A stretch of 64,000 nucleotides of DNA, taken from NCBI GenBank assembly GCA_947179485.1, contig OX359249.1, forward strand, positions 46,389,415-46,453,414, given 5' to 3'. This DNA is from Allacma fusca. Its lineage: Eukaryota > Arthropoda > Collembola > Symphypleona > Sminthuridae. The notes below the pieces were generated by a model. That model was not told the origin of the DNA. It saw only the letters and a list, made by a program, of their open reading frames with translations, and did not search any database. The translations under genes were made by a program, and so were the position numbers. Shown here one piece after another: positions 12,349 to 28,621 of this stretch (position 1 is its first letter; the number at the start of each line of letters is the position of its first letter).

Positions 12349-15300
12349 GGTGAATTCGCTACTGATCCATTGGATGGCTTATCAACAGAGTTTTTATCAC
12401 TTTGCCTCATTGTCAGTGGCTCAGTGGCTGGTGCATGCACATATAGAACATGAACATGTACACAGACACAAGGTTTAAGAATGGAAGTAAAGTAGCGACC
12501 CGTCACACTTTTGTTTACAATTGCAAGCATACTTGCATTTACGTACAATAATTAAATACAGTCGAGTCAGAGAAGCAAGTTCACTTATATTCCGGTTGTC
12601 TCTCATTACGTTAACAATCACCATCACCTATGGAATAGTAAGACTGATATAGATATGGATTCCTCTATCCCCAAACTGCACCCCCAACAGTTTTTTCCAA
12701 CACTCACATTTTTATCGTTAACAAAACACTGAACTCATAGATTTTTCATTCATTGACTAATGATTGTTGACTTTATCTCGTAACCGAGTGTGTAACCTAC
12801 ACCTACTACCTGCAGGTAACATTTGTATTGATTTTATGTATCTATGTCTAGTACATTGTAGTACTAGACGTTAGAAGTTGTAAACTGTAGTTATTTGTAA
12901 TGTCTACACACACAATTTACCAATAAATTTTTCCCCGGTATAGAATTTTATTACTGCATTGTTTAATGTTAGCTCTTTCTTCTCTCTGTGTAGAAACAGG
13001 GAAGCGAAGAAAGTAGTGTCAACAACGCAGTGTAGTGATATAAGCTCACTCTGCTCACTGTGACATAATAATATTACAATATGCTGTAAGAGTTATAGTT
13101 GCAGGGATTAAAGATAACTTGAACTTTTGGAGTTGGAGGTTGGAGCATTTCATAGGAAGGACATTATCTTGGAACGAGTATAGTAATGATTGAGTAATAA
13201 CATTGTTATCAGTTATATGACTAAAGGGAAGTTATAATGACCAGACCGAAAAATTAATTTTAATTTTTAATTCTTATAAAATAAGACTCAAAACTATAAT
13301 ATTTTCACTACTTGGCGAAAATCTTTATAATAATATTAGACAAAGGTCCAGTTTCATTTGTTACTATTGTTTTTGTTGTTTACCATTTATTTTAAAACTA
13401 AAAAAAAAACTATTTTATAAACACATTTCTAATGCAACGATGAGATAATCGTTCATTTCACTTAGAAATATTTTGCCAGTAAACAAAGTGATAATAGTAA
13501 TATACTGTAGTTAGTTATTATAATATTTTATCTTCAGTGCATACGAAATACTTAAGTATCGCTAAGTAAGTATCACCGTTGTTTAATCTACAACAACAAA
13601 AAACCACCGGTATGCACTCACCAATACAGTAAATCTAATTTATATAATTACACGAGCTCTCGCAATGGTTACGTCAAAGGAGGATGTAAAAGATGACATT
13701 CAGATGAATCCCATAATTTGAAATGCTTCGGAATTTGGAAGTTTAAAATAGAACGTCGTTTTCTGCTTAGTTCTCCTTTTCTCACTGGGCATTTATTATT
13801 AACATTGAAATTGACTGGAAATTGAATGTTTGAATAAATAATCAATTGTATGTTGCAAGGCGAAAGTAAATGACTATTTGCACACTGCATATATATATCT
13901 ATACTCCATGTGTGTCTGAGGTAATTGGCATCTAGACTTCTTTGCGTGTTAGCACTCCCAACAAGTAATATCTCTTGCACCTTATAGCTGAATTATTCAT
14001 TGCTCTGGTAGTAATTGACTACCTTGTGATGTCTGCTTTTCTAAAGGATACATAAATGCACATGTGACCTGAAGTAATGCATTAACGGCAGCTTTGTTGT
14101 CCACTTAATGATCTCACATTAAATCATACACATACTATGCTTCCCCAATCCGTTTGTACCAGCAATTAAGTGCAAATGGAAGAGAGAATGAAAGATGGCA
14201 ACCACTTTAAACAACATATTTAATTGAGGCAATTCAGTAATTATGACAACCACAACTGACGCACCAAAATGTGAGTTAAAAGATTCATCTCGTTCTTGTA
14301 CTCTAAAACAAATATTGTACTAATTCTATAACGCAAGCACAAAACGATACAAGGAAACCAAAATCGACAGTTTTTCCTCTCCACATTACAACTACCAGCA
14401 ATATTAAAATTGGCATATCAAAGATTGCATGAGGCTTGTCATTATCATAAGAAGCATAATATCTTAAGGGATTTTCCTCTTGAATAATATTATCGGCTCA
14501 GAGGAAAGCTTATTACTGCAATATAACAGCAGTGCTTTAACCTTATAATAATAATTTAATTTAAACATTAGTGTTTACACTACCGAACTGTAATAATTAT
14601 TAGAACAACCTCAGAAAATGATACTTTGTACTCTTAAACGTGATAACATTCACGATTCCTCTGATTGTGAGTTCAGGTAGGACTGTTTTACAGGATAGGC
14701 ACGAAATTGTAAACAACTCCTCGAATGAATGCCGATAGTTTATTTTGTAGCTAAATGTTTACGTACATAGGTGCTGCCCTCTGTGTTTTAGTAAGTTCTG
14801 GTATTACTATTATAGAGTTTACTATGGTTACAAAATATAGCTAGAATTACTTACTTTTGGGCAGGCGTGAGTAAAATCACGTTTTAAAATAATAATTTTA
14901 ACTAATCGAAGAAAAGGGCATAGTCTAATGCAGGGTGCATATTCCTCTTCCTGAGTTAAGTTTTGTTCCCCAAAGTTTAATGATTGGGACAAATATTCGA
15001 TGTATTGCTAAACGTCATGTATGAAGAACGTGCTCGCTCCCTGTGTTTTCTGGAAATGAGAGCCCACCGGTGAAAAGAACCTTTAATAAGAATGAGATTA
15101 ACTTGACTCTCAGGAGAATCACCCTGTCGAGTCAAGAATGACTTTGTTACACTGTTTATGTTTATCATGTATAAACTTGTACAGATGATATTTTATGCCA
15201 GAATGATACACCTCATTTCCTGATAGTGTACTATTAGTAGATACATATACATATATATCATCTGTACTAATACGAGTACCCAGAAATTATCGAAGTAACT

Positions 15301-16676
15301 TTGAACACGAATGAGTTTCTAAATGCTAATCATGTGATAATCTAAAACTCGTCTTCTACTGCAGTTCCTAAATAAAGATGTGTAGCCGCCAAAGAATTGG
15401 ATTGTAACCCCTGACCTCATCTGAGCTGGTAGAAGGGGTGAATCTTGGTTAATTTAGTTTTATGTAGTCTCCCAGCAATGAGGTTCAAAAGAAGATGACG
15501 GACACGTAATAGACGTCCATATGAGTCCAATGTATTACTCCATGTCTCCAATATTATTAGACTTCCAGTAATAATGTTGCTTAACGTAGGAAAATTTCTG
15601 TTTTGATGATTTGCCCTTGTACTTCAAGGCGTATGGGAATCACAAAAACAGAGCATGTATAGTTGCCCTGTATAAATATCAATAAATTATGTGTACTGAA
15701 TGAACTACAGTATTTGATTGATTACTTGGGAAGTATCTTAATTTAATTATTGTGTAAATTAAAGTGGAGAAATATCTTGTGACAAAGGTTCTAGCATGTA
15801 GTGTCAAGGAAGCTTTTCCAAATGTTGGATCGTCCTTTTTGTCACGGGAGTGCTCCTCATATATAGTGACTTTCAAAAAAGTAAAACTAAGTGATATTTA
15901 GTGAAACACATCTCAAAAGTCACTAATTTCCATGTTGAGAGATACATACGGGGGTACGCTATGTATCAGCACGTTCCTGTTGCATACATTGCATTGAAGA
16001 GATATTCAAAGACTACTATCCTCGGAGACGTAGAGATAAGCGTGAATAATTTAGAACATTCAAATGACGCTGTTGTAAAAAATAAACGTAGATTAGGAAT
16101 GAATTTATAGTATAGGGAAGTTAACGTGCAAGTTCTAAATTACATATGGCTTTTCAACCCTCAGCAGTTAAATAGTCTTTTCCTAAAGACAGCAGAAATA
16201 CTCTTCCGACTACTCTAGCATGTGGAACTATTTTCATACGGATTTACCGCACTGGATACCAAATTTACGGGAATTCACGACCAAGTTTTAAGACTCTCCT
16301 CACGTCTTTTCCATCTCTTCGTCAAACGGAGCACAAGCTGAGGAAAATATTTGAGAAATGGCGACAACTCCATGGGGGTGGTAATATAAATTGGGTATGA
16401 CTGAAAAAAACCTGTTCCAACCTCACGTATTCATATTTACTGATAAGAGGAATTCACTGACTTAAATGTTTATGTACTCAGTTGTAATCCTCAATAATGC
16501 AGTGTTTTTTTCCTGTTCTTTCCTACGTAAACATCACCGCTAAGAGGATTTTATCATCTCAATAGAAATTCTTAAAGTATTTCTTCGATTGAGTTCTAGA
16601 GTGGAAAATTACCGACAGTGAATTGTACCCAGGTCTCGCGGGACGTAGAGATAGGAACCAAGTTCTCATTTTAAGA
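12349..16676. promoter_or_regulatory. Divergent intergenic region between the two CNNM genes
   Basis: The 4.3 kb between the start codons of CNNM-a (minus) and CNNM-b (plus) must hold the 5' UTRs and promoters of both. I saw no coding exon, no clear TATA box I would defend, and no long repeat. The only open frames are short and have no recognisable content. A non-coding first exon for either gene could lie here. Confidence 0.5.
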
Positions 16677-19600
16677 ATGAGAGCTGTAGGATTAGGAATG
16701 GGTCCAATCCTGCCCATAATTGCCCTTCATTCAGTGATTGCACATATAGTTGGAACTACTCGAATACCCGTCCTTAATCAATCTTATCTCCCATCAGCAA
16801 ACCTTAGTGTAAGCCAGTACAGAAATTTAGATCCAAGTATTGATTCCCGCTATAATTCCGTCAATAGTGGTGTAGTGCCTGTATTACCAATCTTAATAGT
16901 GCCCTATGGAAATGAGGAGTCCAAACAAACTCAGACTAATGCTTTACAGAAGCAAAGTGCCCCACACAGTGAGACAACTCTTCCACCGCCTTACCCAACC
17001 TACTCAACGTCATTTCCATTGGAGAGAGAAAGGCGGGTAACTAACCCGGATGTGATTACCAGTGCAGTGCCCGTGCCCCAATCCCGATCAGACTATCCAG
17101 TGCCCGCTCCCGTGTATCAAATCTATCCAGCAACTTTCAACACTGCTCATGTGGATGGACTCAGAATTGAAGTACACACTGTCGTTACTACACCCTATCA
17201 TTACAGCATTCAGATAAGCACAAAATTCATGACTGTGCCTGAACTGTACATGAGCCCAATAAATACTACAGCTTTGTCTACCAAGGTGTTTTTTAATGCT
17301 TCATATTTCATTTTAGGCTGTAGAAAAGGGTGTCAGCTACGAGGGTCATGGAGTTTCCGTCATTTTGGCTGACGTTCTTTCCACCGTTCGTTTATTCGGC
17401 TCTAACTTCACAAATCATACGGTAGTACGTTTTGCAACAGAGCTAAAGGCCAGGGGTGAAGACTGCGATGACACCTCATCAACTAAAACATATTCAGTTG
17501 AGTTTATTGTGAACGAGTCCCTCCAAAACATACTCACTAATTTTATGAAATAGCATCTTGCGGACTATTATGTAAAATTTACATAACTCTGTATCCATAC
17601 TCGTATTATGCTCATGAGAGCTACTTATTCTAGGAGGAGGCTCTTTTAGAGAGTATTTTCTTGAGTGGTCTACGAATAATAGAGAATCGGGTCTGAGTTT
17701 AAAATAGAAGTGCAGGCAATGCCTGTGCTAAAGTTCCTTCAGAACAAGATTGCGTTTTCTGGGTATAAGTAGTTACTCTAATGTCTTTCCCGAGTTTTCT
17801 AGAATTATTATGTTTTAAAAGACTCGATGACTGTTGTGAACACAATTGTTTTATTACTACTTTATTCTAACGACTACGTCAGCAGGCTAACAGAACTAAA
17901 ATTATTCTGGAGAATATAATTTCCAGAGGAAAGGCTATTTTTGTCTCCAACGGAATAGAATGTGTGCAGAAATAGTGTGCAGTTTTGCAAGGTAGATGTC
18001 CATAATAGATTTTGAAGTAATAACAATATTCATTTTAATTTAAAATTGTAGTCATCATTAACATTAGGATAATTCGAGAACAACTGCCCGTAATCATCTT
18101 CAAACATTAGAGATGACAGTGGCACATGACGGAATAGCGTTTTTATTATTCAGAGAAATATAGGTATAAATGTCACTTGACTCCTGTGACATTTGCAATT
18201 CCATTTTCTAATTATTATAACGACACCTGCTGACTCCGTCGGTACAGTTCCGTACATAAACGGAGGTTAATACTATTCATATATACTTAGCTAATTAACA
18301 ACTCAACTGCCGCCGTACCATGGATAACTAATTTAAACGGTTGAATCTATGAATGTGCACGTAAGTACAAGTATGTAGTTTTTAGCAATTCCAGGATATT
18401 TTTAGACACTAGAATGAAGGGCTTACGTAATTGTTGCCCACAAACGAGGGATACAAATGAGTTTAGAGATGCACAAGTTGACGCTGCAGACATCAAAGAC
18501 ACTAGAAATAGATCTAAAAATAGACCAGCATATTGAGGAAATTCAGATGTTAAAGTGAACGACGTAAAAAATGCAAATGGCAGGAAAAATTCACTAGGTA
18601 CATTAAATAAAGGAAGTCCAGCTAGTCCAGCAGATGCTATGAATTATTCTGTTGACGCTTTTGCAATTAAATATTTTGTTTTAATTTTTTAGCTATCAGA
18701 CGTAAGTGGAAATGCGCTAACTGCGGTCTTAAATGTGGTCTTCCCTGCCTCCCAGCGTGACGAATACTATTTCTTATGCGTGCGAGAAAATGACACGGAT
18801 ATGAATTGGATTCATCAAGGGCCCGACCCTTGGCTGAGAGTGAAGGCCTATGATCGTCTCTTACCCTTTTGGATTCAGGCTGTACTTATAGGAATTCTTT
18901 TATTACTTTCTGGACTCTTCGCCGGCTTGACGCTAGGTCTCCTGGCTCTGGACCGGACGGATTTGAAAATATTGGCAAATACTGGTTCTGAAAAGGAAAG
19001 AAATTATGCAAAGACAATTTTACCATTACGAACAAGGGGCAATTACTTGCTGTGCAGTTTAGTTCTGGGAAATGTTCTCGTTAATAGCACATTGACTATT
19101 CTCCTGGATGACCTTACGACCGGAGTGTTTGCTGTGATGTTGTCCACAGCCGGCATTGTAGTTGTAGGAGAAATCATACCACAAGCCGTGTGCTCCAGAA
19201 ATGGTCTTGCCATTGGAGCCAAAACTGTGTGGGTTACAAAATTCATCATGTTAATCACGTTCCCATTATCCTACACATTCAGTGTTATATTGGATAAGAT
19301 TCTTGGGGAGGAAATCGGAATTGTGTACAACCGTGAGAAGCTCAAGGAACTGATTGCTGTGAGACAAGATTCTCTTCTAAAATCTTCCAAAGGCATTCAC
19401 TAGTTCAATGACTGATGTTGTTTAGCTTGTAGTTGGGATCTGTAATAATTATGCAATACCTTTTGCCATCCCCAATTTATCATCTTAGATAAAGCTTACT
19501 CCTCTACCTGCTCTCACGCTCTCCTCTTTTTGAAACTTCATTGTTTCGTGTTACAAAAGTGTCAAATTAAGTTGCTATTAATGTACTTGAATACGAAATG

Positions 19601-21625
19601 CATGTGTTTTTATGTGTGTGGACACACAGGTGACGTTGGAACATAATCAGCTTGAAACTGATGAGGTCAATATTATATCCGGGGCTTTGGAAATGAGGAA
19701 AAAAACAGTTGAAGCAATCATGACAAGACTTGAAGATGTTTTCATGCTACCAATCGACAGAGTTCTGGATTTTGAGTCACTCTCGGATATACGCAAGCAG
19801 GGTTAGCTTCAATCTAAACACTGAATGTTGCATGAGTCATATAAAGAATTTTTAAATATTTTAATATTTCTCGATGTGATTGAGTGTACTTTCTCAAATG
19901 TCCTAACACCCCTTGCTTTTTTGTTCAAAAGGTTACTCCCGGATTCCAATATATGAAAACGAGAGGGGTAACATCGTATCTCTCCTGTTCACAAAGGACC
20001 TTATGTTCGTGGACCCTGATGACAGAATCCCATTGAAGACTTTGGCAGAGTTTTATAAAAATACTTGCTACTTCATTTTTTCGGACACAACTTTAGATGT
20101 CGTCTTCAAAGAATTCAAGGAATGCAAGAGGGGTGGTCATATGGCTTTCGTGCAACGGTAAATTTGAGGACTACGCGGATTCTACTAAACATCCGTTATT
20201 GTTAATGCCCAAGAATTTATTATAAACCTTGTATAATAACAAAAACTAGTTTTGACAAGCTGGTTAACTCATTAAAAATACTTAATTATCTCAGAGTAAA
20301 CACAAGTCGGGAGGACAAGGATCCTTACTGTGAGACCATCGGGCTAGTGACGTTGGAGGACGTTATCGAGGAAATGATACAATCTGAAATAGTTGACGAA
20401 ACGGATGTTTGGATGGACAACAGAAGTAAAAGGAGGATGCCCATACACCAAAAACAAGATTTTTCAAAATTTGTTGAAATTCGGAACAGTCAAAAGACTA
20501 TTTGTATATCACCGCAATTGGCTTTAGCCGCCTTTCAGTTTCTCAGCACAGGTGGTTCTGTTTTTAGTAAAATTAATTACAATTTAGAATATAATGATTT
20601 TTAATTATTATTAATTCTGATGAACTAGGATTTGTTGATTGTTTCCTGAACGATTGAAAAATAATTTAAAATATGCTGGTCACGCGTATAGTATGATAAA
20701 AGCAAATGAAAAGACTAATTACATGTAAGTTTATATTTCGTTTTGTCATAATCCTAGTGGTGGAGCCATTTAAAAACCAGTTTGTGTCCGAGTCAGTTCT
20801 TCATCGCTTGCTGAAGAAAAATATTCTGTTTCGGATTGCAAAAACGAAAGAATTTGGGAGTAAAGCCAACGTTTTAATATATGAGAATGTAAGCTTAATT
20901 TCTGCACGGGACACGGGAATATTTTCTAAACAATATTGTAGGAGAAATAAACATTGTTTTAATTGAGACTATTTGTGACATGACAGGGAAAGCCAACAGA
21001 TTGCTTCACTTTGATTTTAGAGGGACGCGTGGAAGTCGTAACTGGGCAGGAGAACTTAATGTTCGAGACCGGACCTTTTGCTTACTTTGGAGTTCCGGCC
21101 TTACTTTCAACAGGTGTCAATGTCAAACCGTTTTTAGTAATTATTGCTTAAACTTTGGATGATTAATTCTGAAACAAGATTTTTCACCGTTTACAATAAC
21201 GCAGGTGACTTCACACCAGATTACACTGTAAAACAAACGACCGATCTAATAGTATTACGCGTTCGTCGCTCCCTCTACCATGCGGCAGTTCAAGCAACAA
21301 TGTTGGAAAAAGCAAAGACTTTCATGGATTCCAATGGCTCTGATGTTCAAGTAGATCCTACAATCGACGAGCAAATCGAACGGGTAATTATATTCGATTG
21401 AGTGCGACAATTTAATATTTCTACTTATTTTTGATTCAAGGCATTAGTGTCAGGATATTAGAAATTAGAAATGATACTGGGATTTTGAATGCATAGGTTT
21501 TCAGAACGGTTGATTCGGAAGCTGCTCAAGCTCAAACACCGGACATGATCCCAAGTCATGAGGTTGGAATTCTGACCGGTTTAAGCAATGTTCACTTACC
21601 TTTACCAGATGGTAATATTATTTAG
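16677..21625 (+). CDS. CNNM: CNNM/ACDP (cyclin M) family protein, copy b, complete and diverged
   Basis: Ten exons: 16677-17171, 17317-17496, 18693-19358, 19630-19801, 19932-20157, 20295-20551, 20758-20888, 20987-21113, 21205-21383, 21497-21625 (TAG). They sum to 2562 nt, or 853 residues. The chosen ATG is the first in frame after an upstream stop and opens a hydrophobic signal-like segment. A Pro/Ser/Tyr-rich ectodomain follows, then the conserved ectodomain ([22 protein letters not shown]). DUF21 is at about 280-430 ([33 protein letters not shown]). The CBS pair includes GYSRIP, FVDPDD and [11 protein letters not shown]. The cyclic-nucleotide-binding-like domain has [10 protein letters not shown] and TPDYTV. 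Compared with copy a it has a different DUF21 signature. The loop before TPDYTV is about 27 residues shorter and the tail is short and unrelated. Introns also differ: one extra in the ectodomain, two absent in the CBS region, and one at FVQR/VN not found in copy a. Presumed membrane location and Mg2+-linked role come from the family. Confidence 0.95.
17497..18692 (+). other. Intron 2 of CNNM-b
   Basis: A 1.2 kb intron between the ectodomain and DUF21 exons. The donor is a weak GTTGAG and the acceptor is a strong T-rich tract ending TTTTTTAG at 18692. It sits at the same protein position as intron 1 of CNNM-a (after the DCDD..S/TKTYS segment), so this intron predates the duplication. I see no other content. 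Confidence 0.75.
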
Positions 21626-21928
21626 AAGAATGTGAGTGAGTAATGTCAGATATGCGGTGTCTTAATATCAATGATGATGTCACTACCATGTTATTAAACT
21701 TATTAATGCAAATGTGAAAGCCAATTTTCAAAAATGAGCTATCTCAAAGGGAAAGTAGAGGACATTACGTGAATTAAAAAAATATGAGACGTGAAAAGAA
21801 TTTTCAATTTACAAAACTTAACGACAGAAAGAAACTCTCACATTTAAAGGCGTCCTTTGTAAGAGCAACTGAGTAAAATATAATGTAATGTCTAAACTAG
21901 ATGACGTCTGAATTACATTAATAGCAAT

Positions 21929-21934
21929 TTTATT
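21929..21934 (-). terminator. Candidate OAT-1 polyadenylation signal (AATAAA on minus strand)
   Basis: TTTATT on the plus strand reads AATAAA on the minus strand, about 350 bases beyond the OAT-1 stop. It is the nearest canonical signal I found. It lies on the CNNM-b side of that gene's own candidate signal, which implies tail-to-tail overlap. Confidence 0.4.
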
Positions 21935-21979
21935 CTTTAAATACCGCTGCATATTTTTTACTTCTGTACAATTAACAGT

Positions 21980-21985
21980 AATAAA
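21980..21985 (+). terminator. Candidate CNNM-b polyadenylation signal (AATAAA)
   Basis: AATAAA lies 355 bases after the CNNM-b stop codon. An ATTAAA at 21693-21698 is an earlier alternative. If the AATAAA is used, the transcript 3' end overlaps that of the convergent OAT-1 gene. Confidence 0.4.
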
Positions 21986-22283
21986 GCCCAAGAGTGTCAT
22001 TTCGACTCTTGGTGCAAAGTAAACATTTTGAATACAAAATATAAATGGGAATATCTTATACAAAATATTAAATTAAACTGCCGTAGTGCGTGTCAAGTCC
22101 GAAGCTATATGATGAAATCAAAATGGTAGAAAGGAAATATGTACTAGCTCCGATCAGAACTTTAAGAATTGTTCTCCGCAATAACTTATTGCAAATTGGA
22201 AGGTATGTTTTGCAGCATTTGTGCAAACAAGAAATGGAAGCAGAACCCCAAAATCTTGGAGAAGCTGAAAGTCGCTATGTTCA

Positions 22284-26332
<4,049 letters not shown>

Positions 26333-28621
26333 TTTTGGGCTTTAATTACTAGTTCCGAAGGGAAACAATGAGAGCCGAGGGGTGGTTTGAAACAAGTTGA
26401 ATGAATAAAAATGATTTGAAAGTCAAATGAAATCAGAGCTGGAGAAAGCAAGGTCTGCAATGTATGAACGACAATACGTTAGTGAAGAAGAAATCCTGGG
26501 AGTTAAGAGTTAAAATACCATCTAAATAGCTGCGGGGTACCTCGTGTGACTCAGTGATGAAATAAACTTACAATTAGTGGATTGATCCCTGTAAAGACAA
26601 CTAGTTTGACAAATACATACTTTGAAATCGAGTGGAAAATTTTCTGGGGTTGAAAACTGTACATATTAACTCCTAGTGTGTCTTTCCGAGGTCATCAAGT
26701 CGTCACCAAGCAGAAAGGTTTACCATTTACCACATATTTGGAGGGGGGACAGTCATTCGGGCTCAAACGTCGTTTCCCTTTTGTAAAAGACATAGTGCAT
26801 GACATGGTGAGCACATGGGTAAAGGACAAGTCAGTTTACATTCTGTACAGTGACTCCCCAGAGAGACAAGTGGTTCCTGACGTTAGGTACATTTCTTCTA
26901 CTTTCCATTACTTACAAGTATTTTATTATTTCCGTAACAACTATTTCAGTGGGTTTTTAAAGATAGGGAATTAAAGCATTGTCTTTACGCAGCATGAAAG
27001 CACGCGACAGGTAATAATAATTGTATATAATATACATATGTTTCTTGTTATTAAATTCTTGTGCCCTGCAATCTAAATCCGGATGATATGGCAACTGAGA
27101 TGTGACCATTTAAAACCGCATCTTGGACAAATATAATCATCAGCAAATACTGATTTGATCATTTATGAGAATGTGAGAAGAGTGGCGATAGAAAGGTTTT
27201 AAAAGTTGTGTCGTATTGGAAAGATACGATGAAGAAATAAGACAAATATGATTTTAATGACTACTTGCTTGTAGAATGCGTGCTTCCTATCAAATTTCAA
27301 ATGTTTGTTGCCTTTTATGTCCTTAATCACCTCGTGTTTACTGCTTGTTTTTAGAAACAAGGCGTTGTACTAATCTAATAATTTTTATCTCTCCGAAATT
27401 GTATTATTCCTTAGCAAAAAGACTTGTCAACAAAGGACCTGATAGTTGTAGTATCTAATGCTAATAATACCCAGTCCTGTAACTTTTCCAGTGATAAATA
27501 TAAATTTTCCCTGGGGCCTTTGATTTCTGCCTATCAATTTTTCCATTGTTTACCTTTATTGACACATTTAAAAAATTAATACACATCATAGAACTTTTTT
27601 TATGTATCAGCCCAATGGACGGCGTCCAGCATATTTTTAGAAAATTATGATCACAGAAATCACATGATAGTGCTAAAGACAAGATGTTTTATCATGCATA
27701 CAAGTGCTACTGAAATTAGTGGCATTACTTTTAATTAGCTGTAAAAAAAGGAGATAGAGATAGTCAGTAATCTGGTGTTTGACCGAAGAAATTATCCATA
27801 CGTAATTAAGTATGTACAGTCTTAGCCCATATGACTTGGGAATCCTTTGAAAATTTGACATATATTTTGAATTTTCCTTATTCGGATGCTTTCCATTCGC
27901 CAAGCATAATGACCTCGATTATTTCAATGGTGAAAAGTTTATCATGAATGTAAATGATCCGGGTCGGCAGTGAACTAATCTCGAACGGGGCAAGACAAGT
28001 TGCAAAATATCTGCTATATAAAAGCTGATTAGATTGGAATGCAAAATTTGCTAATTAATATTACTCTGAGCTAACATTCGCCATATAGGCAGGAATTAAT
28101 GTTGAAGCCATTTCATATGGGGAACTAAACTTTTTAACAAGGACTCCTTTCATTCGAATATTGAGTAAATATTGGAAATGGCGACGCTTATCTTGTCATT
28201 TCTCAAGACTCTAAATGAGTTGAAAATATTGAGATGTACAAAAACAACTTTGGGGACAGTGAGTGCTTTACTTGTCTGAAGGGATGAGATAAAAACCACG
28301 GATTTGACAAACGAGAAAAGTTTTGTTTTTTACTTCCACTATCCACCACAATTTGTCCACACTTACACCGACCACATGAACATCTTAAGTATCATATGGA
28401 TCGTGAAAATTATCCTACTCATAGCTCATTGCCTGCGAGCAGTAAATATTGGATATTTTTAATCCAAAACCACAGAGCAAAGACAATCCTATCAGAGAGC
28501 ACATGGCAGAAATTACTTGTAACTCCAGTTAAAAATAGACGGGTGGGATATTCCTTACATGTCTTTTGCTTCTTTTAATTTGATTACAGAATTTGATTCT
28601 TATTTTTGTTACGATCTCCTG
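26333..28621. other. Region between OAT-1 and OAT-2
   Basis: About 2.3 kb holds the OAT-1 promoter and 5' UTR and the OAT-2 3' UTR. A 98-codon open frame at 26678-26974 (plus) has no recognisable domain and starts without an ATG in a good context. I see no repeat or RNA gene. Confidence 0.5.

Noticed and set aside
13669-13980. 103-codon minus-strand frame between the CNNM genes
   Set aside because: No ATG context, motif or splice neighbours; looks random in AT-rich intergenic DNA.
26678-26974. 98-codon open frame upstream of OAT-1 (contains GLKRRFPFVKDIV)
   Set aside because: No proper ATG start, no splice logic and no family resemblance. It sits in the OAT-1 5' flank and is probably chance.
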